Assembly (NCBI GenBank): GCA_024235015.1
Contig: JACKNG010000002.1
Coordinates: 372,001 to 436,000, forward strand
DNA from: Gammaproteobacteria bacterium
GTDB taxonomy: Bacteria; Pseudomonadota; Gammaproteobacteria; Ga0077536
Reading direction: 5' to 3'
DNA length: 64,000 nucleotides
Positions 34,187-41,948 of this stretch are shown here, in pieces. The notes beneath the pieces are model-generated. The model was not told the origin of the DNA, did no database searches, and saw only the letters and a program-made list of their open reading frames with translations. Numbering within the stretch: position 1 is the stretch's first letter; each line of letters opens with the position of its first letter. Made by a program: the position numbers and the translations under genes.

Positions 34187-35508
34187 TGCGCGCCTCCGCT
34201 GTCGAATTGTTGATTGATGTTGGACAGGCCGCTGCCGAGTTCACCGGCCTGCAGCACCGGGTCCTCGGCCTGGAACGGCGGCACCTCGTCGAGGGGCCGG
34301 GCCGGGCCACCGTCGGCGCCGACATGGCCGGCCTGGCCGGGGCCCAGCTCCACCGTGTTGTCGTCGGTCTGCAGTGCGCAGGTGCCGGCGTAGCAGCTCA
34401 CGTAGAGCCCCTGCTCCGGGTTGCTCGAGGAGGACGGCGGCGGCGGCGGCGGCGGCAACGGCACATCGCCCGGGCGCGGCTCGGGAATGCCGCGCGGCAG
34501 CCCCTGGACCGGCACCGGGACGAAACCACGGTCGGCGATGAACACGGCCTGGCCGCTCTGCACTTCGTGGACGTCGTCGATGACGATGGCGCCGTCCCAG
34601 ACCTCGGAGAACAGGCCGTCGCCGTCCGGCCCGGCGCCCGGGTCGGGATTCTGGCAGGTACCCTGGCACAGGAGGTCGTAGCCGGTGCCGCGGATACCGA
34701 TGGTGGCGACGGCGGTGCGCATGCGGTAGCCGCGCCCGTTGCGCTTGCCGATGAGGCCGGTGACCGCGCGCAGGCCACCGCGCAGCAGGCGGAACACCGC
34801 GCTGCCGCGTTGCGGCGCGTCGGGTTCGAAGTTCAGCTCCTCGACCTGGAACTCGGTCTCCGGCAACACCGTCACGCGGCTGTCGTCACGGAACTTGATC
34901 ACGGCATAAGAACCGGCATCGCTGATCACGGTGTCGCCGGCATAGATGGCGTCGCCGCTGGCCAGGGTGCGCGCGCGGCCGCTGCCGGCGCGGGCGAGGA
35001 CCTTGCCCTTGACGAAACCGGCGCGGCCGGAGGGTTCGGGACGCTTCGCCGCCTCGGCCGCGCAATCGTCCTCGCACAGCCGGGCGTCGAACTCGGTGCC
35101 GCGGATGCCGATGGTCGCGACGCTGGTCTTCAGGCGCACGGCATCCGGGTTGCGCTTGCTGAGGAAGCCGGTGACGGCGCGCAGGCCGCCCTTGAACAGG
35201 GTGTACAGCGCCGAGCCGGTGTCTTCGTCGGCATCGAACGCGGTGATCTCGAAGGTGCTGTCCGGGCGCAGGGTGATGCGCGTACCGTCGCCGAGCTTGA
35301 GCAGCGCCACGCTGCGCGCCCCGGTGCTCACCACCTCGCCCACCTCGAGCTGCGACTGGGCGCCGACGATGCGCGCCGTGCCACCCTGGGTGTAGGCCGT
35401 GACCACGCCGCGGGCGAACACCACCTCGCCCGCCGTGGCGGCCACGGCATCGGCACCGCTGCCGAGCAACAGGGCCAGGACCAGCCCCAAGCGCCACCAT
35501 GACTTCAT
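34171..35508 (-). CDS. Secreted protein with two FecR domains, partner of the TPS pair
   Basis: A 445-residue protein with the signal peptide MKSWWRLGLVLALLLGSGADAVAA. Two FecR domains stand in tandem. The first (about 28-140) ends TSVATIGIRGTEFDARLC, and the second (about 165-285) ends RTAVATIGIRGTGYDLLC. Each is followed by a Cys pair (LCEDDC and LCQGTC) that could form a local disulfide. A run of eight prolines and four serines (near 352-363) links to a Gly/Pro-rich tail. Unlike true FecR there is no inner-membrane helix after the signal, so a role as periplasmic or surface domain rather than anti-sigma signalling is likely. It shares one base with the stop of tpsB and overlaps tpsA by 16 bases, so the three form one operon. 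Confidence 0.88.
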   Translation of the reverse strand: MKSWWRLGLVLALLLGSGADAVAATAGEVVFARGVVTAYTQGGTARIVGAQSQLEVGEVVSTGARSVALLKLGDGTRITLRPDSTFEITAFDADEDTGSALYTLFKGGLRAVTGFLSKRNPDAVRLKTSVATIGIRGTEFDARLCEDDCAAEAAKRPEPSGRAGFVKGKVLARAGSGRARTLASGDAIYAGDTVISDAGSYAVIKFRDDSRVTVLPETEFQVEELNFEPDAPQRGSAVFRLLRGGLRAVTGLIGKRNGRGYRMRTAVATIGIRGTGYDLLCQGTCQNPDPGAGPDGDGLFSEVWDGAIVIDDVHEVQSGQAVFIADRGFVPVPVQGLPRGIPEPRPGDVPLPPPPPPPSSSSNPEQGLYVSCYAGTCALQTDDNTVELGPGQAGHVGADGGPARPLDEVPPFQAEDPVLQAGELGSGLSNINQQFDSGGAQCTVR

Positions 35509-37085
35509 CAGTAGCGGTACTCCAGGTTGAAGTGCACTTTCGAGTTACCGTGATCGGATGCCTCGCCGTCCGCGCTGGCCAGGGGTTGGCCGTAGTCGAT
35601 GCTCGCCGCGAGCTGATCGTGCCACTGCCAGCGCGCGCCCACGCCGACGCTCGAGATGGTGTCGTTGGGGCGCTGGCCCACGCCGGGCTGCTCGAGCACC
35701 TTGTGCGCGGCGTCGAAGAAGGCCAGGAAGCGCACGCCATAGAGGCGTTCGATGGCCGGGGTCCACACCTCGAAGTTGAACTGCACACCCTTGTCACCCG
35801 AGATGGTGCGCTGCTCGAAGCCGCGCACCGAGCGATCGCCACCGAAACCGATCTGCTCGCCCGGCAACAGCGGCTCGGTGGTGTACTGACCGGTCACCTT
35901 GCCGACGCCGAGAAAGCCGCGCGGCAGGCGCTGGGTGACCAGCGCGCCGAAGCGCATGACCTTCCAGCCCGGGTCGGAACCGAGTTGCACGGCCTGGTAG
36001 TCGGACAGGCGGTTGTGCCCGCCGAAACTCATGTTCTGGGTGAAATCGACGTAGAAGTCGAGGCTCGTCGCGGTCCAGTTGTAGCCACCGTCGTAACGCA
36101 GCGAGAACGGCCGCGAGCGCACCTTGGTACTGAACGCGGCGAGTTGCTGCCCGGTGAGGGCATTGCCGATGGCGGTGTCGTAGAGGCGATCCTGCAGGCC
36201 GGCGGTGATGCTGTGGTGGTAACGCCCCACGCCGATCAGGTCGTAACGGAAGTTGATGCCGATGAAATCGCCCGAGCCGCTGATGTCGAACAGGTCCTGG
36301 ACGTTGCCGACGTCGACATCGGACTTGACGTAGAACGCCGTCAGCCAGCCGTGCAGGGCGTACAGGGGCAACTGGTAGAACGCGCCGTACTGCTGCACGT
36401 CGTCGGCGTTGTCGGGCGAAGTCGTGAACGATCCCGTGAAGATGTCGTCGTGGCCGGTGACGTCACTGTACTGGCCGCCGACCGCGAGCCGGGTGTAACC
36501 GGTCGATTTCGAGCCGATGTTGTTGAGGCCGGTGAACAGCGCCCACGGCCGCTGGTCGACGACCTCGACCGCGGCGTCGACGGCGTCGGCACGTGTCTCG
36601 CTGGCGCGGAAGTTGAGCTTGATCTGCTTGGCCGGATGCTGGTTGGCAACCGCCAGGTCACGCGACAGCCGGCGTACCCGTGGCTCGGCACCCGGCACCA
36701 GCGCGGGCAGGCTGCGGCGCACCGATGCGGTGGAGAAGTGCTGGTTGCCGCGGATGTCGATCGCGTCCAGCTCGACGTGGACCAGTTCGAGCTGGACCAC
36801 GCCTCCCTCCAGGGTCTGCGGCGGCAGGATGACGTCGAGGAAGCTGTGCCCGGCCTGGCGCAGCGCGCTGCGCAGCGCGTCGCGCGCCGCGTTGAGGCCA
36901 TCGATGCCGACGTGTTCGCCGAGGAACGGGGCCAGCGCGGCATCGGTCGCGGCGACGTCGAGCGGATTGTCGCCACTGACGACGAACCGTTCGACGACAA
37001 AGCTCGGAGCCGGTGCGTCGGCGGCGGAGACGGGCGCGAGGAACGCGGCCAGGAGTAGTAGCAGGGCGAGGCGCATATCGTCCAT
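35508..37085 (-). CDS. TpsB outer-membrane transporter (ShlB/FhaC/HecB family)
   Basis: A 525-residue Omp85-superfamily protein, the outer-membrane pore for the exoprotein. The start is ATG at 37085, or the second Met at 37076, which gives the cleaner signal peptide MRLALLLLLAAFLAPVSAAD. POTRA domains span about residues 28-180 (FVVERFVVSGDNPLD, and ELDAIDIRGNQHFSTASVRR). The barrel follows with the substrate-gating loop motif GGDRSVRGFEQR near 425 and a C-terminal strand ending VHFNLEYRY with aromatic residues. Motif and length fit the family. It is the first gene of the tpsB-fecR-tpsA operon. Confidence 0.92.
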   Translation of the reverse strand: MDDMRLALLLLLAAFLAPVSAADAPAPSFVVERFVVSGDNPLDVAATDAALAPFLGEHVGIDGLNAARDALRSALRQAGHSFLDVILPPQTLEGGVVQLELVHVELDAIDIRGNQHFSTASVRRSLPALVPGAEPRVRRLSRDLAVANQHPAKQIKLNFRASETRADAVDAAVEVVDQRPWALFTGLNNIGSKSTGYTRLAVGGQYSDVTGHDDIFTGSFTTSPDNADDVQQYGAFYQLPLYALHGWLTAFYVKSDVDVGNVQDLFDISGSGDFIGINFRYDLIGVGRYHHSITAGLQDRLYDTAIGNALTGQQLAAFSTKVRSRPFSLRYDGGYNWTATSLDFYVDFTQNMSFGGHNRLSDYQAVQLGSDPGWKVMRFGALVTQRLPRGFLGVGKVTGQYTTEPLLPGEQIGFGGDRSVRGFEQRTISGDKGVQFNFEVWTPAIERLYGVRFLAFFDAAHKVLEQPGVGQRPNDTISSVGVGARWQWHDQLAASIDYGQPLASADGEASDHGNSKVHFNLEYRY

Positions 37086-37442
37086 TCAAGCACTCGCTGG
37101 GGTGGCCTGAGCGCAGTACGGGTTCGTCTTGCGCGCCAGTCTACCGGCAGCGAACAGTTACGTTGTCATACCTGCAGGGTCGATGTGAGCTCTTTTTGAT
37201 CCGGCTCATCAACGCCCTTCCTCCGTGGACCCTGCATAGCATACGCCCCTGAACGGGCCTCGTCTGCACCCCCCGCGACATCGCCGCGGTGGTGGCATGC
37301 ATGCACCATGACAGAGCAGCGGAGGCAGGATCGACATGGCGGCCGCGTCGCGCGTGCCGCGCGCCTCGTGGGCAAACGCCGCCCCGACCCGCACGCGACC
37401 AGCGCCGGGGGACACGGCCCGCCCGGCGGCCGGCTACCTGCC
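37086..37442. other. Intergenic region upstream of the TPS operon
   Basis: No gene is seen in these 357 bases. The part nearest tpsB (37130-37260) is less G+C-rich than its surroundings and must hold the minus-strand promoter of the TPS operon. I cannot point to certain -35/-10 boxes or an operator. The other half simply follows the AAA+ ATPase stop codon; I saw no convincing terminator hairpin with a T run. Confidence 0.5.
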
Positions 37443-38969
37443 TCAATCGACCCGTACGCAGCGCTCGTCGGCCCAGGCGCGCAGCCGTTCGAGGTCTTCG
37501 GCCATCACCACCGACAGGGGGCGCGTCGCCTCGATCTCGGTGACGATGCTGCGCGTGGTCACGCCGGCGTCGGCATCGGCGGCGGCATAGCGCGCCGCGA
37601 CCACCGCCTGCTCGATCTCGGCGCCGGTCATCCCCGCGCTGCTCGCCGCCAGCGCGGCGAGGTCGAAGGTCTCCGGGTCGAGACCGCGCCGGGCGAGGTG
37701 GATGGCGAAGATGCTGCGACGGACCTCGGCGTCGGGCAGGTCGACGAAGAAGATCTCGTCGAGGCGGCCCTTGCGCACGAGTTCGGGAGGCAGCGCCGAG
37801 ATGTCGTTGGCGGTGGCGACGATGAACACCGCGCGCCGGTTCTCCGCCATCCAGGTCAACAGGGTGCCGAGCACGCGGCGGGAAGTGCCGCTGTCGTAGT
37901 CGCCGGTGGAGATCCCTTTCTCGATCTCGTCGCACCACAACACGCACGGCGCCAGCGCCTCGGCGCTGGCCAGGGCTTCGCGCATGTTGCGCTCGGTCTC
38001 GCCGAAGAACTTGTTGTACAGCACGCCGAAGTCGAGCCGCAGCAGGGGCACCTTCCAGGCCGCGGCGACGGCCTTCGCCGCGAGGCTCTTGCCGCCGCCC
38101 TGCACGCCGAGCAGGAGCACGCCGCGCGGCCGGTCGTCGTGCCCGGCGGCGGCGCCGACGAAAGCCTGTCGACGCTGCGCCAGCCAGGCCTTGAGACGGC
38201 TGAAACCACCGACCTCGGCGAGGTCGGCGGTGTCGAATTCGAACGCCAGCAGGCCGTCCTGGCCGATCAACTCGCGCTTGGCCGCGGCCACCGTGCCGAC
38301 GTCGGCATGGGTGATGGCGCCGTCGTCCTGGATGGCATTGCGCACCAGGCGTCGCGCATCGCTGCGGGTGAGGCCGCCGAGGTTGCTGATCAGCGCGGTG
38401 ACGGCGGCGGCGTCGGCGCGCACGCGGCTGCCGCCCTGCACGTTCCAGATCGCCGCCTCCTCGGACACGATGCGGCCGAGTTCGAGCTTGTTCGGCAGGC
38501 TGAGCTGGAAGGCGCAGGCGAAGCGACGCAACTCGCCCGGCAGGGCGAGGTCGTGGCTGACGAACACGAGCTTCATGCGCACCCGCTCGTGGTCCTGCGC
38601 GATCTCCTTGATCAGGCGCACGTGTACCGGCTCGTCGAGGAAGGGATGGAAATCGAGCAGCAGGTAGATCCCGGCCTGGGCATTGTTACGGATGGCACGC
38701 AGGGCGGCTTCCGGGTCGCGACTGCTCGGCGCCGCGCCGCCGTCGCCTGCCGTCTCGTTGCCGGCCAGGCGCAGGCTGTCGGCGGTGAACAGGGGCGGCC
38801 CCGCGATGCCGCGCAGGCCGTCGCTGACCGTCCAGCAGCCGAGCGGCAGCTCGCGGCGCCGCGCGATGTCCTTGAACAGGTCGACGGTGCGCGCTTCCTC
38901 GAAGGTCGTCACCGTGACCAGCGGGTAGTGCGAGGCGAGCAGGATCTCGAGATCGGCGCGTTCGGTCAT
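37443..38969 (-). CDS. Ycf46-like AAA+ ATPase
   Basis: A 508-residue AAA+ protein. I chose the ATG at 38967-38969 (MTERADLEILLASHYPLV), the usual start of this family; the frame extends slightly upstream without family similarity. The N-terminal half (LASHYPLVTVTTFEEART, IYLLLDFHPFLDEP, VFVSHDLALPGEL) is a degenerate domain characteristic of the Ycf46 group. The AAA core has Walker A GVQGGGKSLAAK near residue 288, Walker B VLWCDEIEKG near 339, ATANDISALPPELVRKGRLDE as sensor 1 and arginine fingers, and a C-terminal lid with SAGMTGAEIEQAV. It has no protease domain and no membrane helix. Roles suggested for Ycf46 relate to photosynthesis or bicarbonate use in cyanobacteria; its task here is unknown. 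Confidence 0.88.
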   Translation of the reverse strand: MTERADLEILLASHYPLVTVTTFEEARTVDLFKDIARRRELPLGCWTVSDGLRGIAGPPLFTADSLRLAGNETAGDGGAAPSSRDPEAALRAIRNNAQAGIYLLLDFHPFLDEPVHVRLIKEIAQDHERVRMKLVFVSHDLALPGELRRFACAFQLSLPNKLELGRIVSEEAAIWNVQGGSRVRADAAAVTALISNLGGLTRSDARRLVRNAIQDDGAITHADVGTVAAAKRELIGQDGLLAFEFDTADLAEVGGFSRLKAWLAQRRQAFVGAAAGHDDRPRGVLLLGVQGGGKSLAAKAVAAAWKVPLLRLDFGVLYNKFFGETERNMREALASAEALAPCVLWCDEIEKGISTGDYDSGTSRRVLGTLLTWMAENRRAVFIVATANDISALPPELVRKGRLDEIFFVDLPDAEVRRSIFAIHLARRGLDPETFDLAALAASSAGMTGAEIEQAVVAARYAAADADAGVTTRSIVTEIEATRPLSVVMAEDLERLRAWADERCVRVD

Positions 38970-39030
38970 GGGCAACGGCGGGCGACGGCGGCAGGCGAGG
39001 ACGGGCGTGCGGCAAGGGGGTAGCAAGAGG

Positions 39031-39112
39031 GTAGCAAGGGGGACAGTACACTTTTATACGGCGCATTGCCGCGGCCGGGCGCCGGCGAAAAGTATACTGT
39101 CCCCCTTGCTAC
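39031..39112. repeat. GGGGACAG palindromic element, copy 3 (different arms)
   Basis: Arms 39031-39055 and 39088-39112 form a 25-base inverted repeat with one mismatch; each starts GTAGCAAGGGGGACAGTA and ends ACTTTT. The loop is 32 bases. The GGGGACAG core is shared with the two elements flanking dinB, but the inner part is ACTTTT-type instead of ACCACGGTTT. The left arm is preceded by two further copies of its outer end (GGGGGTAGCAAGAGGGTAGCAAG). It lies between the MaoC gene and the AAA+ ATPase gene, both on the minus strand. Confidence 0.85.
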
Positions 39113-39125
39113 ACGCCGCTTCTTC

Positions 39126-39596
39126 CTACGCCGGCCGGCGCAGGAAGAACCCCACTGACTTCATCGTCATCACCGTGACGTCGTCCTGGTTGAGCACGGC
39201 GATGGCGGAATGCACCAACCCGCGGTCGGGCTTGGAGCGCGACACGCGCGCATCGAGGATCTCGATCCGTACGCGCAGGCGATCGCCGGGGCGCACGGGC
39301 ACCAGCCAGCGGATCTCGTCGACCCCGGGCGAACCGAGCCCGGCGACGCCGGAGACGTAGTGCTCGACCATCATGGCCATGACCATCGAGCAGGTGTGCC
39401 AGCCGCTGGTGATGAGGCCGCCGAAGTGCGATTCGCGCGCGGCCGCGGCATCGACGTGGAAGGGTTGCGGATCGTAGCGACGCGCGAAGTCGACGAGCTC
39501 CTGCTCGTCGACTTCGCGGTCACCGAACTCGTGCACGGCGCCCGGGACGTAGTCCTCGAACCAGCGCTGGTCGCGCGGCGGCAGCGTGCTTCCCAT
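39126..39596 (-). CDS. MaoC-family hot-dog dehydratase
   Basis: A 156-residue hot-dog-fold protein. The hydratase-2 motif is seen as RRYDPQPFHVDAAAARESHFGGLITSGWHT (residues about 39-68, quoted only in outline: Asp41 and His46 are the expected catalytic pair). WLVPVRPGDRLRVRIEI near 98-114 is the conserved second half. Members hydrate 2-enoyl-CoA to (R)-3-hydroxyacyl-CoA or act on branched dicarboxylyl-CoA such as mesaconyl-CoA. It starts seven bases after the gltA stop codon, so it is probably co-transcribed with citrate synthase. A role in feeding acyl-CoA carbon to the TCA cycle is plausible but unproven. Confidence 0.87.
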   Translation of the reverse strand: MGSTLPPRDQRWFEDYVPGAVHEFGDREVDEQELVDFARRYDPQPFHVDAAAARESHFGGLITSGWHTCSMVMAMMVEHYVSGVAGLGSPGVDEIRWLVPVRPGDRLRVRIEILDARVSRSKPDRGLVHSAIAVLNQDDVTVMTMKSVGFFLRRPA

Positions 39597-39603
39597 GCCG
39601 GCT

Positions 39604-40914
39604 TCAGCGCTTGACCAGCGGCACGTAGTCGCGGTGGGTGTGGCCGGTGTAGAGCTGGCGCGGACGCCCGATGCGCTGGCTCGGATCCTCGATCATCTCG
39701 TTCCACTGCGCGACCCAGCCGACGGTGCGGGCGAGCGCGAACAGCGCGGTGAACATGGTGGTCGGGAAGCCCATCGCCTTGAGCGTGATGCCGGAGTAGA
39801 AGTCGATGTTGGGGTAGAGCTTCTTCTCGATGAAGTACTCGTCGCTGAGCGCGATCTTCTCCAGCTCCATGGCGACTTCGAGCAGCGGATCGTCCTTGAT
39901 GCCGAGTTCACCGAGGACCTCGTGGCAGGTCTGCTGCATGACCTTGGCGCGCGGGTCGTAGTTCTTGTACACGCGGTGCCCGAAACCCATCAGGCGGAAG
40001 GGATCGTTCTTGTCCTTGGCTTTCCTGACGTATTCCGGGATGCGATCGGCGGTGCCGATCTCGGCCAGCATGTTGAGCGCCGCCTCGTTGGCGCCACCGT
40101 GCGCCGGACCCCACAGGCAGGCGATGCCGGCAGCGATACAGGCGAAGGGATTGGCGCCGGACGAGCTCGCCAGGCGCACCGTCGAGGTCGAGGCGTTCTG
40201 CTCGTGATCGGCGTGCAGGATGAAGATGCGATCCATGGCGCGCGACAGGATCGGGTTGACCTTGTACGGCGCGGCCGGCACGGCGAAGCACATCTTGAGG
40301 AAGTTCGAGGTGTAGTCGAGCTCGTTCTCGGGATACACGAAGGGCTGGCCGACGGAGTACTTGTAGGCCATCGCCGCGATGGTCGGCATCTTGGCGATCA
40401 GGCGCCGGCTCGCGACCAGGCGCTGGTAGGGATCGTTGATGTCGGTCGAGTCGTGGTAGAAGGCCGACAGTGCACCGACCACGCCGCACATCACCGCCAT
40501 CGGGTGGGCATCGCGGCGGAAGCCGGAGAAGAAGTCGTGGAGCTGCTCGTGGACCATCGTGTGATGGGTGATGGCATGCTCGAACTCGTCGTACTCGGCG
40601 CGGCCGGGCAGTTCGCCGCTCAACAGCAGGTAGGCGACTTCGAGGAAATTGCTCTGCTCGGCGAGCTGGTCGATGGGGTAGCCGCGGTAGAGCAGCACGC
40701 CCTGGTCGCCGTCGATGTAGGTGATCTTCGACTGGCAGCTCGCCGTCGAGGTGAAGCCGGGGTCGTAGGTGAAATAGCCGGTCTGGCCGTAGAGCTTGGA
40801 AATGTCGACGACGCTCGGCCCGACCGTTCCCTGCATGACGGGGAAATCATGTCCTTCGCCCGCGATGGTGATATTGGCGACGCCCTCGGCCGCGTTGTCT
40901 TGAGGTTTGCTCAT
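39604..40914 (-). CDS. gltA: Citrate synthase, type II
   Basis: A 436-residue citrate synthase condensing oxaloacetate with acetyl-CoA. The start is the ATG at 40912-40914 (MSKPQDNAAEG); an in-frame ATG 18 bases upstream is possible. Signature stretches: YFTYDPGFTSTASCQSKITYIDGD (N-terminal beta domain of type II enzymes, about 48-71), FLEVAYLLLSGELPG, LHADHEQNASTSTVR with catalytic His, CLWGPAHGGANEA, and MGFGHRVYKNYDPRAKVM with the second catalytic His. The N-terminal beta domain indicates the hexameric, NADH-inhibited proteobacterial type. MaoC follows seven bases later. The 278-base upstream region contains a perfect 20-base palindrome. Confidence 0.97.
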   Translation of the reverse strand: MSKPQDNAAEGVANITIAGEGHDFPVMQGTVGPSVVDISKLYGQTGYFTYDPGFTSTASCQSKITYIDGDQGVLLYRGYPIDQLAEQSNFLEVAYLLLSGELPGRAEYDEFEHAITHHTMVHEQLHDFFSGFRRDAHPMAVMCGVVGALSAFYHDSTDINDPYQRLVASRRLIAKMPTIAAMAYKYSVGQPFVYPENELDYTSNFLKMCFAVPAAPYKVNPILSRAMDRIFILHADHEQNASTSTVRLASSSGANPFACIAAGIACLWGPAHGGANEAALNMLAEIGTADRIPEYVRKAKDKNDPFRLMGFGHRVYKNYDPRAKVMQQTCHEVLGELGIKDDPLLEVAMELEKIALSDEYFIEKKLYPNIDFYSGITLKAMGFPTTMFTALFALARTVGWVAQWNEMIEDPSQRIGRPRQLYTGHTHRDYVPLVKR

Positions 40915-41020
40915 GTGAAAAACGCCTCTCATCTTCTGCGTGTGCCGGACCGGATGCGTGGCGCCGAGTGTTCTCGCCGCCGCCCGATGCGTCGGTATCC
41001 TGGTCTGTGGCCGGAATTCG

Positions 41021-41040
41021 GCTGCGGCGCGCGCCGCAGC
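41021..41040. promoter_or_regulatory. Perfect 20-base palindrome upstream of gltA
   Basis: GCTGCGGCGCGCGCCGCAGC reads identically on both strands, 107 bases before the gltA start. It is not followed by a T run in either direction, so it is a poor intrinsic terminator. It could be a protein-binding site or a hairpin in the gltA leader or TauE trailer. The function is unassigned. Confidence 0.45.
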
Positions 41041-41192
41041 GCAACAAATCTACACCAATTGGCGCGGCGAGGGTTAGCCGGCGGGTGCCGACATGACAAG
41101 GCGCATCGCCGGCCCGGCACCAGCGCCGGGCCACGTGGTACCACGGCGCGTGGCCTGCAATCGCCGCGACCACATCGTCGACCCCGCCGGAT

Positions 41193-41879
41193 TCAGAACA
41201 TCAGCAGCAGGCCGGCGCCCAGGACCAGCGCGTGCAGCAGGCGGGTGAAGCGCACCGGGTCGATGGTGGACGCGAGCCGGCGCCCGCACAGGTTGCCGAC
41301 GATCAGCACCGGCAACGACCAGGCGAGGGCGACGAAGGTCTGCGCCGTCCACAGGCCACCCAGGGCATGGGTCGCGCAGACGACCACGGCCGTCGGCAGG
41401 AAGTAGCCCGACAAGGTGGCGCGAAAGCGCTGCGGTGACCAGCGCGCCATGAGCCCGTAGAGGATCACCGGCGGGCCGTTGGTGTTGTAGGCACCGCCGA
41501 GCACGCCGGCGACGAAGCCGAAGGGATAGACCGCGCCGCGCGGCAGTCCTTGCGGCAGTCGCGGGCGCCACAGCTGGAAGGCACCGTAGGCGGCGAGCAA
41601 CAGGCCCAGGGCGGCTTCCAGCAGCGCGCCCGGCAAGGCCTGGATCATCAGCACCCCGCAGGGAATGCCGAGCACCGAACCGGCCAGCAATCGGCCCGAG
41701 GCACGCAGGTCGATGGCCCGCCAGTCGCGTGCCAGCACCACCAGCACGGTGAACAGCGCGGCGAGACCGACCAGGGGCGTCGCCCGCTGCACGCCGAGGG
41801 CGAGCACGAGCGGCGGCATGGCGACCATCGCGGTGCCGGCGCCGGCCATGGCGTGCACGGTGCTGGCGACGAACAGCAC
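41193..41879 (-). CDS. TauE/SafE-family membrane permease
   Basis: At least 228 residues, almost all hydrophobic, with about seven to eight membrane helices: MLFVASTVHAMAGAGTAMVA, ATPLVGLAALFTVLVVLA, GSVLGIPCGVLMIQALPGAL, FGFVAGVLGGAYNTNGPPVI and a C-terminal HALVLGAGLLLMF. The GGAYNTNGPPVILYGL stretch is the family hallmark. Members export or import sulfonates, sulfite, sulfoacetate or other anions. The start is unclear: the GTG at 41879 falls inside the first helix, and the frame stays open upstream (ADIAVILPVLFVAS) with no ATG before a stop at 41949, so a non-ATG start such as CTG is possible. Its upstream limit is the stop codon of the YdbL-like gene. Confidence 0.85.
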   Translation of the reverse strand: MLFVASTVHAMAGAGTAMVAMPPLVLALGVQRATPLVGLAALFTVLVVLARDWRAIDLRASGRLLAGSVLGIPCGVLMIQALPGALLEAALGLLLAAYGAFQLWRPRLPQGLPRGAVYPFGFVAGVLGGAYNTNGPPVILYGLMARWSPQRFRATLSGYFLPTAVVVCATHALGGLWTAQTFVALAWSLPVLIVGNLCGRRLASTIDPVRFTRLLHALVLGAGLLLMF

Positions 41880-41948
41880 CGGCAGGATGACGGCGATGTC
41901 GGCGCCCGGGGTGACGGCCGCGGTCCGCTGTGGATCGGCGCGGCGTGC

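Noticed and set aside
30698..34213. A 1171-codon open frame on the plus strand opposite tpsA
   Set aside because: It is antisense to the repeats of a clear secreted protein; the translation is low-complexity (Asp/Val/Ala/Gly/Arg-rich) with no domain or plausible signal. Long antisense frames are common in G+C-rich genes.
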